The notes under the pieces are model-generated. The model did no database searches. It was not told the origin of the DNA and was given only the letters and a program-made list of their open reading frames with translations. From an uncultured Bacteroidia bacterium (GTDB taxonomy: Bacteria; Bacteroidota; Bacteroidia; Bacteroidales; UBA932), in the NCBI GenBank assembly GCA_902785785.1, contig CADAAA010000003.1, positions 124,001 to 188,000 on the forward strand: a stretch of DNA of 64,000 nt, given 5' to 3'. Shown here piece by piece: positions 27,200 through 37,093 of this stretch (positions within the stretch are counted from its first letter, which is position 1; each line of letters begins with the position of its first letter). The position numbers were made by a program, and so were the translations under genes.

Positions 27200-27769
27200 A
27201 TGAATGTCATCAAGACAGATATCGAGGGATTAGTCATAATCGAACCGAAGGTATTTAGAGACCCTCGGGGCTATTTCTTCGAGAGCTTTTCCCAAAAGGA
27301 ATTCGATGAAAAGGTGAGGCCTATTACTTTTGTCCAGGACAATGAAAGCATGTCCAGCTATGGGGTATTGAGGGGATTGCATTTTCAATGCCCGCCCTTT
27401 TCTCAAAGCAAACTTGTCCGTTGTGTAAAGGGCGCAGTCTTGGATGTAGCGATTGACATAAGAAAGGGGAGTCCGACCTATGGGAAATACGTCGCCATAG
27501 AATTAAATGAAGATAATCACCGTCAGTTTTTCATCCCGCGAGGATTCGCCCATGGCTTTTCAGTGTTGAGCGAAACGGCAGTTTTCCAGTATAAGTGTGA
27601 CAACTTCTACGCACCGCAGGCAGATGGAGGAATCTCTATCCTTGATGCATCGTTCGGAATAGATTGGCGAATCCCTGCGGAGAGAATTATACTCAGTGAG
27701 AAGGACACGAAGCATTGTCTATTCTCTGACTTCAACTCTCCGTTCGATATCGGCGTGGATTTATATTAG
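27200..27769 (+). CDS. rfbC: dTDP-4-dehydrorhamnose 3,5-epimerase
   Basis: 189-residue RmlC cupin epimerase of dTDP-L-rhamnose synthesis. Seen: DPRGYFFESFSQKEFDE, LRGLHFQ with the catalytic His, KLVRCVKGAVLDVAIDIRKG, PRGFAHGFSVLSE and YKCDNFYAP. Length is standard. It stands alone: upstream only the tail of rfbA remains and downstream rfbD is broken, and no rfbB is in the window. So it cannot make dTDP-rhamnose by itself unless the other steps lie elsewhere. DNA becomes AT-rich from about here. Confidence 0.93.
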   Translation: MNVIKTDIEGLVIIEPKVFRDPRGYFFESFSQKEFDEKVRPITFVQDNESMSSYGVLRGLHFQCPPFSQSKLVRCVKGAVLDVAIDIRKGSPTYGKYVAIELNEDNHRQFFIPRGFAHGFSVLSETAVFQYKCDNFYAPQADGGISILDASFGIDWRIPAERIILSEKDTKHCLFSDFNSPFDIGVDLY

Positions 27770-27773
27770 ATTG

Positions 27774-28110
27774 ATGATACTTGTAACAGGAGTAAGCGGA
27801 CAATTTGGGAACGTCATGCGTATCGTCTCCAAAAGTTCAAGTGATTACTATCTTTTCACTGATATATGGATTCAATTGAGATGCTTTCACAATCTTTCGG
27901 GTGAGATTGTATGCATCTCTACGACTTAGGATATAACAGACATTGATCCTGTTAGAGTGATTGTAATAGAGAACAATGTTGATGTAGCGAAAGATAACCG
28001 TGACCTCGTCGAACTTTGTAATGCGATCTCTCCCAAATACTTCGCCATGATGATAAAAGAAGTCGATGGTTTTTGCTCATTTTTCCGTTGATTATTTAGC
28101 AACTATCCCA
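27774..28110 (+). pseudogene. Remnant of rfbD (dTDP-4-dehydrorhamnose reductase)
   Basis: The frame opens with MILVTGVSGQFGNVMRIVSK, the RmlD N-terminus, then breaks. Later pieces in shifted frames read ITDIDPVRVIVIENNVDV, KDNRDLVELCNAISPKYFA and, further on, AHFSVDYL, the counterpart of HISTDYVF. Pieces are in RmlD order but with deletions and frameshifts, and about two thirds of the gene is missing. No other gene lies between this remnant and wzx at 28197. Confidence 0.7.
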
Positions 28111-28196
28111 TTTTGTGTGACCCAATAATGAAATGCTTTTAGATAATGACTTCGTGAGTCGGAATGAAGTTACCCTCATGACAAAAGCAGTTTAGT

Positions 28197-29711
28197 ATGA
28201 ATAGAGGTAAAAGGGCTGTTGGCAATACTATTATTATGTATGTTCAATTAGTTTTGAATGTACTTATAGGCTTTTTTACTGTCAGGATTATTCTAAACGC
28301 TCTCGGTGAAGTTGATTATGGTATCTATGACCTAATTGGAGGAATAGTCGGTCTTCTGAGTTTTATCAGTGAATCTCTCTCTCAATCTTCTATGAGGTTT
28401 ATTTCGGTTAGCTTAGGTACTGGGAGTATAAATAACACAAATCATGTTTTTGTTTCATGTGTGTGGCTTCATCTCTTAATAGCATTGCTTTTATGTGGGT
28501 TGTTGGAGTTTGTAGGCATGTTTTTGTTCACGGGTTTTTTAAATATTCCGGCTGAGCGAGTACCTGTTGCTAAAATTATTTATCATTGTATGGTGCTAAG
28601 CCTCTTTGTTAAGATAAACTCTACGCCATTAAGTGCTTTGGTTTGCTCCTATGAGAGATTTGGATATAAGGCTACAGTATCAATTACTGAATCCATTCTT
28701 AAATTATTGCTAGCTTTATTTGTCGCTAGTTACGAGAATGATAAGTTGCTGATTTATTCCGTTTTAATGGTGGTCATAACCATTATTGATTATTCGTTAT
28801 TCTTTTTTTATTCAAAACTGAAGTTCCCTTCTGTTTCCAGGATGCATATGCCAGTACGGGGCTGTTTTTCTGAAGTTGGCCAGTTTGCCGGGTGGACTCT
28901 TCTGGACACCTTTAGCTCAGTTGTAAATAGACAAGGTTATTCAGTTTTGTTGAATAAGTTTTTCGGTCCCACGATAAACTCTGCATTCTCTGTCTCCCGA
29001 CAACTTGAGGGGCATATTTATTCAGTATCAGCAGCTGTTGTGAATTCTATCAAACCGCAGATATTGAAAAGCCATGGGGCAGGTGATGAACAGCGAATGT
29101 TCAGATTATCCTTAACAGCAGGGAAATTCGGATTCTTTATGATGTCAATCATCACTATTCCGCTACTGATAATGATGCCAGATCTTCTACATATATGGTT
29201 GAATAAGGTCCCTAATTATACTGTATCCTTTTCTAGGCTACTTATTGTTGCTTGTATGGTAGAGCAATTAACTAGAGGTTTGGTTTATGCAAATCAAGCC
29301 GTTGGGAATATTAAATGGTTTTCAATCATAGTATCTTCCTTGAGAATGATAGCTCTACCATTGTCTTGGGTTGTTCTTTTATTCGGCTTTTCTCCTAAAT
29401 CAGCTATTATTGTTTTTGTTATATGTGAAACAATAGGCTCTTTAAGTAGGGCGGTTGTATTATCTCTTATCTCGAGCTTTAAAATCTCACGCTTTTTCAA
29501 AGATGTTTTGGCGCAGGTCATTGCTCCTGTAACATTATCTTATTTTATTTGTTACGAGGTATACTCTATAAAGAGTGGCTTTAGCTGGATGCTATTTGCC
29601 GGGGTCATTTGTATAGCAACACTATGCATAACAGTTTGGCTAATAGGACTCACTCACGAAGAAAAACAGTTTGTTTTGTCATTATTACCGACAAAGAAGC
29701 AAACAACTTAG
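28197..29711 (+). CDS. Wzx-like polysaccharide flippase
   Basis: 504 residues with about 12-14 hydrophobic helices, MOP-superfamily type. The start NTIIMYVQLVLNVLIGFFTV, then RIILNALGEVDYGIYDLIGG, is typical of Bacteroidales O-antigen/capsule flippases. It would flip undecaprenyl-linked repeat units across the inner membrane. First intact gene of an AT-rich run of mostly overlapping genes; the acyltransferase follows after 18 bp. Confidence 0.88.
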   Translation: MNRGKRAVGNTIIMYVQLVLNVLIGFFTVRIILNALGEVDYGIYDLIGGIVGLLSFISESLSQSSMRFISVSLGTGSINNTNHVFVSCVWLHLLIALLLCGLLEFVGMFLFTGFLNIPAERVPVAKIIYHCMVLSLFVKINSTPLSALVCSYERFGYKATVSITESILKLLLALFVASYENDKLLIYSVLMVVITIIDYSLFFFYSKLKFPSVSRMHMPVRGCFSEVGQFAGWTLLDTFSSVVNRQGYSVLLNKFFGPTINSAFSVSRQLEGHIYSVSAAVVNSIKPQILKSHGAGDEQRMFRLSLTAGKFGFFMMSIITIPLLIMMPDLLHIWLNKVPNYTVSFSRLLIVACMVEQLTRGLVYANQAVGNIKWFSIIVSSLRMIALPLSWVVLLFGFSPKSAIIVFVICETIGSLSRAVVLSLISSFKISRFFKDVLAQVIAPVTLSYFICYEVYSIKSGFSWMLFAGVICIATLCITVWLIGLTHEEKQFVLSLLPTKKQTT

Positions 29712-29729
29712 GTTTCCTGGTCATTGGTC

Positions 29730-30713
29730 ATGCGATTTCTTAGTGTAAGTTTACAGACGGGCGCACACCGGGCGATTCTTAATAAAAATGTTACAGATTT
29801 ATTAAGATTATTATGCTGTTTGCTTATAGCTCTTCATCATTATTCTCAGTATTTGATACAACAGAATTTGTCAGATAGCATTTTTATTAGTTTGTTGTCA
29901 TCACAGGGTGGTTATATCGGGGTCGCATTTTTCTTTTTTTTATCAGGATTTGGGCTTTCAGAGAGTTGGTCAAAGCACCCACGTCCTTTTTTTCAATTTA
30001 TTAAAATACGGTTTTTGAAAGTATATCTCCCCGTTGTTCTAGTCACCGTTTTATGGTTTATTGTCTTAGTAATCTCACCAAAAATACGGATTGCAGCGGG
30101 AGTAGATGGCCACGATATTTCTGGGATTAACCCTTTGATTCGAATTGCAACTTTTCAGTTTTATGATTCTGTTTTGTGGTTCGTTAAGGTTATTCTATTG
30201 CTTTATCTTCTGTTTTGGGTTTATTCCGGTTTAAATACCTCTGTCTCGATTAGTTTTTTGATTCTTATCTTGGGGTCTTGTTCAATTATGTATTTTGCAT
30301 ATCGTTCGATTGGGCCTTTTTCTGTTGTGTCGATACCGTTGTTCTCTTTTGGTGTATTAGTGTCGAAATACAGTTTCTTTTGGGGTAAATATCGTCATGT
30401 TTTATTTGTCTTGAGTGTTACTCTTGCGTTGGTTTGTACGATTGTTTTTTATAAGAGATCATTAATGCTCCATGCAATAGTCAGCTATACTATTGTTTTT
30501 GTTTATGTCTATCTCTCTTGTATTTTTAATATAGTAGCCAAAGCATTGCCACAACTGATTTCTGATTTGTCTTACGATATCTATATAACGCACAACAAGG
30601 TTAAGTTTGCTCTGAATGCTCTCTGTCCAATCTCATCTTTAATTGTTTTCTTTTTGTCTACCATATTGGTGTCTTTCATATTCCGTTTAATACGCAAACT
30701 AGTTTTTAGATGA
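29730..30713 (+). CDS. Acyltransferase-3 family membrane protein
   Basis: 327 residues, about ten hydrophobic helices. LIALHHYSQY near the N-terminus and GYIGVAFFFFLSGFGLSES are the conserved acyltransferase-3 motifs, with the His as expected catalytic residue; LSYDIYITHN lies near the end. I use the ATG at 29730, two codons after a TTG. It probably O-acetylates the polysaccharide in the inner membrane. Overlaps the next gene in ATGA. Confidence 0.85.
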   Translation: MRFLSVSLQTGAHRAILNKNVTDLLRLLCCLLIALHHYSQYLIQQNLSDSIFISLLSSQGGYIGVAFFFFLSGFGLSESWSKHPRPFFQFIKIRFLKVYLPVVLVTVLWFIVLVISPKIRIAAGVDGHDISGINPLIRIATFQFYDSVLWFVKVILLLYLLFWVYSGLNTSVSISFLILILGSCSIMYFAYRSIGPFSVVSIPLFSFGVLVSKYSFFWGKYRHVLFVLSVTLALVCTIVFYKRSLMLHAIVSYTIVFVYVYLSCIFNIVAKALPQLISDLSYDIYITHNKVKFALNALCPISSLIVFFLSTILVSFIFRLIRKLVFR

Positions 30714-32029
30714 GCCCTTCATCCATAAATGATTCTTTAGGTAAGAACCGAATCGTGATAAACGTTCTGGTAGCGTTTTTGTACTCGGCATATTATAACT
30801 ATATATATTCTGATTATATAGTTTCTTTATATGGATCTTCCTTTATTAAAATGAGTACAAGTATCTTCATTGAATATCTTATTATTTGCACTTTTCCTAT
30901 AGTCTTTTTTAAGGGTATATACAATCTTGCATCACTCTTTTCCATTTTTAACTATGTTTTTGTCTATATTCCTTTTATGGAGACGTTATATACTGGAGGA
31001 TACGGGCCTGAGTATAATGCCTATAAGATAGTATTTTTAATATTCACGATTCTATTTTTTGCGACGGATAACCTTAAGTTATTGCGAGGACCTTTTAAGA
31101 AAAAAGGGATTATCTCTTTTCGTGTTTTCGAGATAGGCTCTCTAGTTTTGTTGAGCGCACTATTATTACTAAACATAAGAAATCTTCATTTTACTAATTT
31201 TGTTGAATCAAAAAGTGATTTGTATGATTTGAGATCAAACTTAAGCATAGTGGGTGGATCTATAGCCGTTTATTTCCTATACTGGCTGAAGTGTGCGTTT
31301 TTACCATGTTTGTTAGTCTACTATCTTCGCAAAAACAATCTCGTAAAAGCCGCTATTGCTTTTGTCAGTTTCATTCTATTGTTTATGCTTGATCAGCAGA
31401 AGATCACTTTTTTTATTCCTTTTCTCATTATCTTGCTTTTTGCCCTTACAAAATGGAAGAAGAAACTACTAACTAACCACTTCTTTGCATTAATTGTCTT
31501 TGCTCTCGTTGCAGTTTCATTTGTATTAAACCAAAATAAGGATTCTAGCCCAATTCTTTATGAGCTGGCTGCAATTTTTATAATGAGAATACAGTGTATT
31601 GAGGGTATGGAACTAAATACCTATCTTCGTTTTTTTGGCTCTGATGGTTCATATCACCCATACACACATTATTCACATATTGGTATTGTTAATTCTATTA
31701 CTGGTTCATATCCGTATGATATGTCATTGGGGCATGCTGTAACATATGGCGGAGCCAATGCAAATGGTTGTTTCTGGTTGATGGATGGTATAGCGGCAGA
31801 TGGAATTGTGGGGTGTATTATCATAAGTGTTGTGTTTTTGTTTATAAAAGCGTTGTTCAATAGTATAGGTGAGAAGTACGATTCTCGTTATTGTTATATC
31901 ATCTTCATATTTGCGGTATCAATGATGATGAATGTGTCTATTTTTACTGCACTATTGACCTGTGGATTGATAGCGCTATATTTAATCCTCGCGTTAGTTG
32001 ATTTGAAACCTCTAGAGTTAGGTAATTGA
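30710..32029 (+). CDS. Wzy-like polysaccharide polymerase
   Basis: 439 residues, about 11-12 predicted helices. There is little recognisable sequence identity, which is normal for Wzy. A large loop around residues 285-350 (MRIQCIEGMELNTYLRFFGS, GGANANGCFWLMDGIAADG) could hold catalytic residues. It lies between the acyltransferase and a glycosyltransferase, next to wzx, and the locus has no other polymerase candidate. Assignment rests on topology and context. Confidence 0.65.
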   Translation: MSPSSINDSLGKNRIVINVLVAFLYSAYYNYIYSDYIVSLYGSSFIKMSTSIFIEYLIICTFPIVFFKGIYNLASLFSIFNYVFVYIPFMETLYTGGYGPEYNAYKIVFLIFTILFFATDNLKLLRGPFKKKGIISFRVFEIGSLVLLSALLLLNIRNLHFTNFVESKSDLYDLRSNLSIVGGSIAVYFLYWLKCAFLPCLLVYYLRKNNLVKAAIAFVSFILLFMLDQQKITFFIPFLIILLFALTKWKKKLLTNHFFALIVFALVAVSFVLNQNKDSSPILYELAAIFIMRIQCIEGMELNTYLRFFGSDGSYHPYTHYSHIGIVNSITGSYPYDMSLGHAVTYGGANANGCFWLMDGIAADGIVGCIIISVVFLFIKALFNSIGEKYDSRYCYIIFIFAVSMMMNVSIFTALLTCGLIALYLILALVDLKPLELGN

Positions 32030-32032
32030 GTA

Positions 32033-33145
32033 ATGAATCTTTGTATTATATATAATTTTGCAGCTCATTATCGTCAAGGGATTTTCAAGAGAATTGATAA
32101 GGAATTCAATTGTACTTGGTTCTTTGGAAAGAGTAATTCAGATATAAAGAGAATGGATTATTCTTTTTTCCGAGGGGACGTGAAAGAATTAGATTGTGTC
32201 GTCATAAAAGGGCTATGTTGGCAAAAAGGTGTTTTAAGCCTGCTGCGAAAAAGGGAATACACTAAATATCTTATACTAGCTCAAACAAAGGATATTAGTA
32301 CCTGGGTGTTTGCCATTTTAGCAAGACTTTTCTACCCTAGAAAAAGAGTCTTTTTTTGGTCTCATGGATATTACGGTAAAGAGAGTTGGTTGGAGCGTTT
32401 TATTAAAAGAGTGCTTTTTAGCCTACCTAAAGGAGGAACTTTCTTATATGGAAATTATGCGCGCGATCTAATGATTAATGATGGGTTGGATGCTAATAAA
32501 TTATATGTCATTCATAACTCATTAGATTATGAGTGTCAGTTAGAAATCCGTCGTACTCTTCATCAGTCTGCTATATTTAGCTCATATTTTGGTAATTTTA
32601 ATCAGACCATAGTGTTTGTAGGTAGATTAACATCTATTAAAAGATTAGATATTCTTATCAAATCATTAAAGCGATGCCACCAGCTTGGCAAGTTGTACAA
32701 TCTAGTGCTCATCGGAGATGGCGAGATGAAAGAGGAATTAGTGTCGTTATCGTCTCTCTTAGAATTGAAGGATCATATTTGGTTTTATGGACCATGCTAT
32801 GATGAAAAAGTGTTAGGCGAATTCATTTATAATGCTGATTTATGTGTTTCACCAGGTAATGTTGGATTAACAGCAATGCATTCGTTGGTATATGGTACTC
32901 CAGTAATAACTCACAATGATTTTACGCATCAGATGCCTGAGTTTGAGGCGATTATCCCTAAAATTACTGGTGATTATTTTGTTGATGGATCAGTCCCATC
33001 CCTTACTGAAGTGATCATAGCATGGCTTTCTTCTAATTCAAACAATCGTGAATCCATACGCCAAGCGTGTTTCAAAGAGATTGATACAAACTGGACTCCT
33101 AGTTTCCAACTGTCTGTATTATGCCGCCATATCAAGAATGAGTAA
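32033..33145 (+). CDS. Glycosyltransferase, GT4-like
   Basis: 370 residues, GT-B fold. N-terminal CIIYNFAAHYRQGIFKRI and FFWSHGYYGKESW; C-terminal VFVGRLTSIKRLDILIKSLK, VLIGDGEMKEELVSL, ADLCVSPGNVGLTAMHSLVYGTPVI, the donor-binding part of glycosyltransferases group 1. It transfers one sugar of the repeat unit in the cytoplasm. Donor and acceptor unknown. The stop overlaps the next gene by 8 bases. Confidence 0.85.
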   Translation: MNLCIIYNFAAHYRQGIFKRIDKEFNCTWFFGKSNSDIKRMDYSFFRGDVKELDCVVIKGLCWQKGVLSLLRKREYTKYLILAQTKDISTWVFAILARLFYPRKRVFFWSHGYYGKESWLERFIKRVLFSLPKGGTFLYGNYARDLMINDGLDANKLYVIHNSLDYECQLEIRRTLHQSAIFSSYFGNFNQTIVFVGRLTSIKRLDILIKSLKRCHQLGKLYNLVLIGDGEMKEELVSLSSLLELKDHIWFYGPCYDEKVLGEFIYNADLCVSPGNVGLTAMHSLVYGTPVITHNDFTHQMPEFEAIIPKITGDYFVDGSVPSLTEVIIAWLSSNSNNRESIRQACFKEIDTNWTPSFQLSVLCRHIKNE

Positions 33146-33809
33146 GTTTAGTTTTTTCCGTGGGTGGCTTAGGCACCTGTTCAATCGTAGAGTTTCGTCT
33201 CTTGCATTTGTTTCTGCCGATTCGGATGTTGATAAATCGGTTGTTATATATCGTGGGGCTAAGATTAAAAATACATGCATCAAGAGTCACACATATGTTT
33301 CTGCCCATACAGAGATTGAAAATGCTGAGATAGGGAAGTATTGCTCAATAGCCGATCATTGCCGAATAGGAATGGCTGACCATTCTACAAATAGAATCTC
33401 TACTTCTCCATTGTTTAGCAAAAGAATAAATGCGTGTAAAGATTCATGGGTTAAGCAAGATAGTAATGAAGTCGTTTCTAGGCGAGTTGCCATTGGTAAC
33501 GATGTGTGGATTGGCTCTCATGCGCTGGTTTTGGGTGGAATCAAGGTCGGTGATGGTGCAGTCATCGGGGCTGGTGCGGTTGTCACCCACGATGTACTTC
33601 CCTATGCGATTGTGGGTGGCGTTCCGGCGAAAACGATTAGATTTCGATTTGACCAACATATTATCTCGGAACTTCTTAAAGTGCAATGGTGGGATTTACC
33701 AGAAGGAACACTAAAACAGGCGGTTGATTTATTCCAAAAAGAAGATTTCGATGTTTCTTCTTTATGTACTATTTCGCGTGGGATCATGCATGGCAAATTA
33801 GAGCCTTAA
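33138..33809 (+). CDS. CatB-like hexapeptide-repeat acetyltransferase
   Basis: 223 residues starting at MSKFSFFRGW, where ATGAGTAA overlaps the preceding stop. The left-handed beta-helix shows repeats such as VVIYRGAKIKNTCI and AEIGKYCSIADHCRIG, then VAIGNDVWIGSHALVLGGI, VGDGAVIGAGAVVTHDVLPY and IVGGVPAKTIRFRF. Xenobiotic/Vat/NodL-type acetyltransferases share this layout. It probably acetylates a sugar of the unit. Confidence 0.88.
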   Translation: MSKFSFFRGWLRHLFNRRVSSLAFVSADSDVDKSVVIYRGAKIKNTCIKSHTYVSAHTEIENAEIGKYCSIADHCRIGMADHSTNRISTSPLFSKRINACKDSWVKQDSNEVVSRRVAIGNDVWIGSHALVLGGIKVGDGAVIGAGAVVTHDVLPYAIVGGVPAKTIRFRFDQHIISELLKVQWWDLPEGTLKQAVDLFQKEDFDVSSLCTISRGIMHGKLEP

Positions 33810-33826
33810 GGGTTTATGTGGTTTTT

Positions 33827-34447
33827 ATGTATAAAAGATTTTTAAAAAGAGTTTTTGATTTTTTAATAGGGTTGATGGTATTACCATTTGCGCTATTAGT
33901 TATTCTGTGTTGCGCCCCTTTCATCTGGTTAACCGATAGAGGCCCAATATTCTATAATGCATATAGGGCAGGCTTAGGGTATAGGCCTTTTAAGATGATA
34001 AAACTTCGTAGTATGTATGTTAATTCTCCTGATTTGAAGAATCCTGATGGAAGTACTTTCAATAGCGATAATGACCCCCGGGTTACGCCGGTCGGGAAAA
34101 TCATGCGTAAATGGTCGCTCGATGAGTTCCCACAGTTTCTAAATGTATTATGGGGAGACATGAGTTTGGTGGGGCCTCGTCCAAAGCTTTACATAGAAGG
34201 CCGGCTGGAACGTGATGATGCCAGTGAGGATTTCAAAAGAAGTTTTTCTGTTAAACCTGGTGTCACAGGATATGCACAAGCTTATTTCCGTAATAGTATT
34301 ACGCAGGAGGAAAAAATCAAATGGGATGCATATTATGCAAAGAACGTTTCATTCTTGATGGATATAAAGATTCTGTTGCAGACAATCCTCTCTGTCATTG
34401 GACGAAAGAATATTAACACTGAACAAAGCTATAAAAACATAAAATGA
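33827..34447 (+). CDS. PglC/WcaJ-type initiating sugar-phosphate transferase
   Basis: 206 residues. I start at MYKRFLKRVFDFLIGL, the family N-terminus with its single re-entrant membrane helix. KMIKLRSMYVNSPD, SLDEFPQFLNVL with the Asp99-Glu100 dyad, GDMSLVGPRP and KPGVTGYAQ are the monotopic phosphoglycosyl transferase hallmarks. It loads the first sugar-1-phosphate on undecaprenyl phosphate and so starts the repeat unit. The small size matches the PglC class rather than full-length WbaP. Overlaps the next gene by 4. Confidence 0.92.
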   Translation: MYKRFLKRVFDFLIGLMVLPFALLVILCCAPFIWLTDRGPIFYNAYRAGLGYRPFKMIKLRSMYVNSPDLKNPDGSTFNSDNDPRVTPVGKIMRKWSLDEFPQFLNVLWGDMSLVGPRPKLYIEGRLERDDASEDFKRSFSVKPGVTGYAQAYFRNSITQEEKIKWDAYYAKNVSFLMDIKILLQTILSVIGRKNINTEQSYKNIK

Positions 34448-35625
34448 AAAGGCTAATGATAGTGGGGGCTTCTGTGCTCCAGTTGCCTGCTATATTAAAG
34501 GCTAAGGAGATGGGGCTTTATGTTGGGGTAGTAGATTACAATCCACAAGCAATAGGTATCCAATATGCAGATGAGTATTTTAATGCTTCAACGATGGACG
34601 AGGATGCTGTGTTAAGTGCTGCTGAAAAGTTCAAGCCAGATGGGATTATGACTTTGGCCACAGATATGCCAATGCGTGGTGTTGCTAAAGTTTCGGATCA
34701 GATGCGCTTACATAGTATTTCATATGAGACGGCATTTAAAGCTACGGATAAGTACGAAATGATAAAGGCATTTAAGGCCTATGGCGTACCATCGCCGTGG
34801 TTCTATACTGTAGATTCGTTTGGAGAATTGAAGGCATTGGAGGGCATGGTGACTTTCCCGTGTATCATTAAACCAACAGATAATGCGGGCAGCCATGGTG
34901 TTGCAAAGGTTGATAGTTTTGAAGAATTATTATCAAGCTATGAATATAGCCACTCGTGTAGTCGTTTTGGTAAGGTTATAATAGAGGAGTATCTGGACGG
35001 CCCGGAGGTATCGGTAGAAGTTATGGTCATAGATGGAGCAGTTAATGTCCTACAAATCACGGATAAGATAACCACCGGCGCCCCTCACTTTGTGGAGATG
35101 GGACATACTCAACCTTCGTCACTTCCATTTGATGTTCAGCGTCAGATTCGCGAAGTTGCCAAGTCTGCTTGTCTTTCTTTAGGGCTTGATAAGGGACCTG
35201 CACATGTGGAAATGAGAGTGACAGATCGGGGCCCCATGATGATAGAATTAGGTGCACGAATGGGTGGTGACAACATTACTACTCATCTTGTACCGTTAAG
35301 TACTGGAATAGATATGGTTGGTGCTACTATTAGAGTTGCTCTTGGTGAAATACCAGATATTAAACCTTCTCTAAATTGTGGCTCCGCAATACGCTACTTT
35401 AATTTGCCTTTTGGTACTATCGATTCAATCAAGGGGATTGACGCTGCGAAAAAAAAACGTGGTGTAAAACAGATTACTTTTACAAAAACAGTAGGCGAGA
35501 AATCGTCTCGCATTGAGTGTAGTAATGACCGTATAGGCTATGTTATTGCACAAGGTAACAATGCGGAGCAGGCCGTCAGGGTCTGTAACGAGGCAATGAA
35601 TATGATTAGTGTCATTATCAAGTAA
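34444..35625 (+). CDS. ATP-grasp ligase 1
   Basis: 393-residue ATP-grasp enzyme. N-terminal pre-ATP domain RLMIVGASVLQLPAI and GVVDYNPQAIGIQYADEYF; ATP-binding part VTFPCIIKPTDNAGSHGVAKV, IIEEYLDGPEVSVEVMV; metal site HVEMRVTD and MIELGARMGGDN. Most similar in layout to carbamoyl-phosphate-synthase/PurK-like ligases that join a carboxylate to an amine. In a polysaccharide locus such a gene could attach an amino acid to a uronic or amino sugar; that is inference. A second ATP-grasp lies two genes on. Confidence 0.82.
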   Translation: MKRLMIVGASVLQLPAILKAKEMGLYVGVVDYNPQAIGIQYADEYFNASTMDEDAVLSAAEKFKPDGIMTLATDMPMRGVAKVSDQMRLHSISYETAFKATDKYEMIKAFKAYGVPSPWFYTVDSFGELKALEGMVTFPCIIKPTDNAGSHGVAKVDSFEELLSSYEYSHSCSRFGKVIIEEYLDGPEVSVEVMVIDGAVNVLQITDKITTGAPHFVEMGHTQPSSLPFDVQRQIREVAKSACLSLGLDKGPAHVEMRVTDRGPMMIELGARMGGDNITTHLVPLSTGIDMVGATIRVALGEIPDIKPSLNCGSAIRYFNLPFGTIDSIKGIDAAKKKRGVKQITFTKTVGEKSSRIECSNDRIGYVIAQGNNAEQAVRVCNEAMNMISVIIK

Positions 35626-35642
35626 TAGTTTTGAGCGTATCG

Positions 35643-36998
35643 ATGATGGCAAAGGGGCTCTACCGAATTATACCCCATTTAATTGTTTTGTTCGTGTCAT
35701 TGACAATCTGTGGTTGTACTAATCTGCCGACAGATTTTCACGATGGAGTAAAAAGTGATATACCTGAGAATATAGGAGTTAAAAATGCTCTTAAGAAAGC
35801 AGCTCAGATGAAAAATGTTGTTTGGAAGACAGCCGCAAAAGGGATGCCTTTTAACGAAGGTTTTTTCAAGGATAATACTGAATACTGCGGTATCCCATAT
35901 AGTAATGTTTTAGCGTATAATCAGCATGTTTTTCTTGATGTAAGTATCGAAACTTTCGTAACTGCAGTACATAATCCAAGAAGTGTATTATATACTGAGA
36001 ATGTCAGCAAAACCAATAGTAAATCCTCCTTGGGCAGAAAGTATAATGGGGTCGGCAGTGCTTGCTATTATGGCTCTACTTGCAGTTATTTAGTGACATA
36101 TGCTTTAGGGCTTCCTTTTGGGATTTTAGCATCTGAGTTTCCGTATTGGGACGAAGTAGAGGTCGTAGATATTCAAAACTCTCGTGGTGTTAAACTAGCA
36201 GACATTCTATCTTCTGGCTATCATGTGTCTTTGATAACGGACATAAAAAGACATGCAGATGGTACAATTTCGACTATAACGATTACAGAGAATGCAAATA
36301 TGACTACTTCATCGACGGAGTTTACACCTGCTCAATTTGATGAGTATTTGTCAACGGGATATACTATTGTTCGGTACAAGAATATAGAGAACAATTTAGA
36401 ATATACCCCATATACCGACTTTGTCGCTGTTGAGGGAGAAGTGCTTGGCTGTTATGCTTTTAACGAGGATGTCTGCCCTAATTATGGGAATAGGAGTAAC
36501 TATGTTGAAGGTGATACGGTGGTCATTAATATCACAAAAGATTATAGTAAAAAAGGATATAGGTATTTAAATGTTTATAAAGATAACAATCTCCTGTTTT
36601 GTAGGGAGATTTCTAGTATAGATATTTGCTTAGAAGGATTGCCTTACGGAGATTATAAAGTGTGCTTAACTGATGGGCACAATCGTACAAGTGAGTATTC
36701 GTTTTTTAAGGTTGTAAATATGTCGGTCAGTCTCAGTAGGAATGACCAACAAAGCATAGTTTATTTCGCATCGGAAAACGCAAAGCCGCTTTATTATGAT
36801 TTCTGCGAAGATAATGGTCAGAAGGGGCCGCGAGGAGTAAAAGGGATATTAAGTCATTTACTTACCTCCACAGAAATCTCAGATGGTATGGCAGTACTTA
36901 CACCACCATTAATCCCAACAGAAAGCGCCCCATTTATTAAGGTGCATTTTGAAACTGAGTATGGAAGGACAGCTAAAACAGCCAGGATTTTTGAATAA
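35643..36998 (+). CDS. Lipoprotein with cysteine-hydrolase-like core
   Basis: 451 residues from the ATG at 35643. A hydrophobic stretch ends in LTICGC, a lipobox. I recognise no family with certainty. Residues 138-160 (GSACYYGSTCSYLVTYALGL) place Cys147 at the start of a helix and GYHVSLITDI places His194 in a strand, followed by a strand TITITENA; this Cys-His order and spacing resembles papain-like NlpC/P60 amidases. The C-terminal half (about 260-450) looks like beta domains (VEGDTVVINIT, GYRYLNVYKDNNLLF). It lies between two ATP-grasp genes. A hydrolase or transpeptidase acting on the decorated glycan is possible. Confidence 0.55.
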   Translation: MMAKGLYRIIPHLIVLFVSLTICGCTNLPTDFHDGVKSDIPENIGVKNALKKAAQMKNVVWKTAAKGMPFNEGFFKDNTEYCGIPYSNVLAYNQHVFLDVSIETFVTAVHNPRSVLYTENVSKTNSKSSLGRKYNGVGSACYYGSTCSYLVTYALGLPFGILASEFPYWDEVEVVDIQNSRGVKLADILSSGYHVSLITDIKRHADGTISTITITENANMTTSSTEFTPAQFDEYLSTGYTIVRYKNIENNLEYTPYTDFVAVEGEVLGCYAFNEDVCPNYGNRSNYVEGDTVVINITKDYSKKGYRYLNVYKDNNLLFCREISSIDICLEGLPYGDYKVCLTDGHNRTSEYSFFKVVNMSVSLSRNDQQSIVYFASENAKPLYYDFCEDNGQKGPRGVKGILSHLLTSTEISDGMAVLTPPLIPTESAPFIKVHFETEYGRTAKTARIFE

Positions 36999-37093
36999 TG
37001 TGAGCATAACTGGTCGTTTGTAGAATTATGCGGTATTACGAGTCGGCCTTGTTTTATTGTTGTTAAATTGAGAGTTTACTTGTTGATTGTTCT

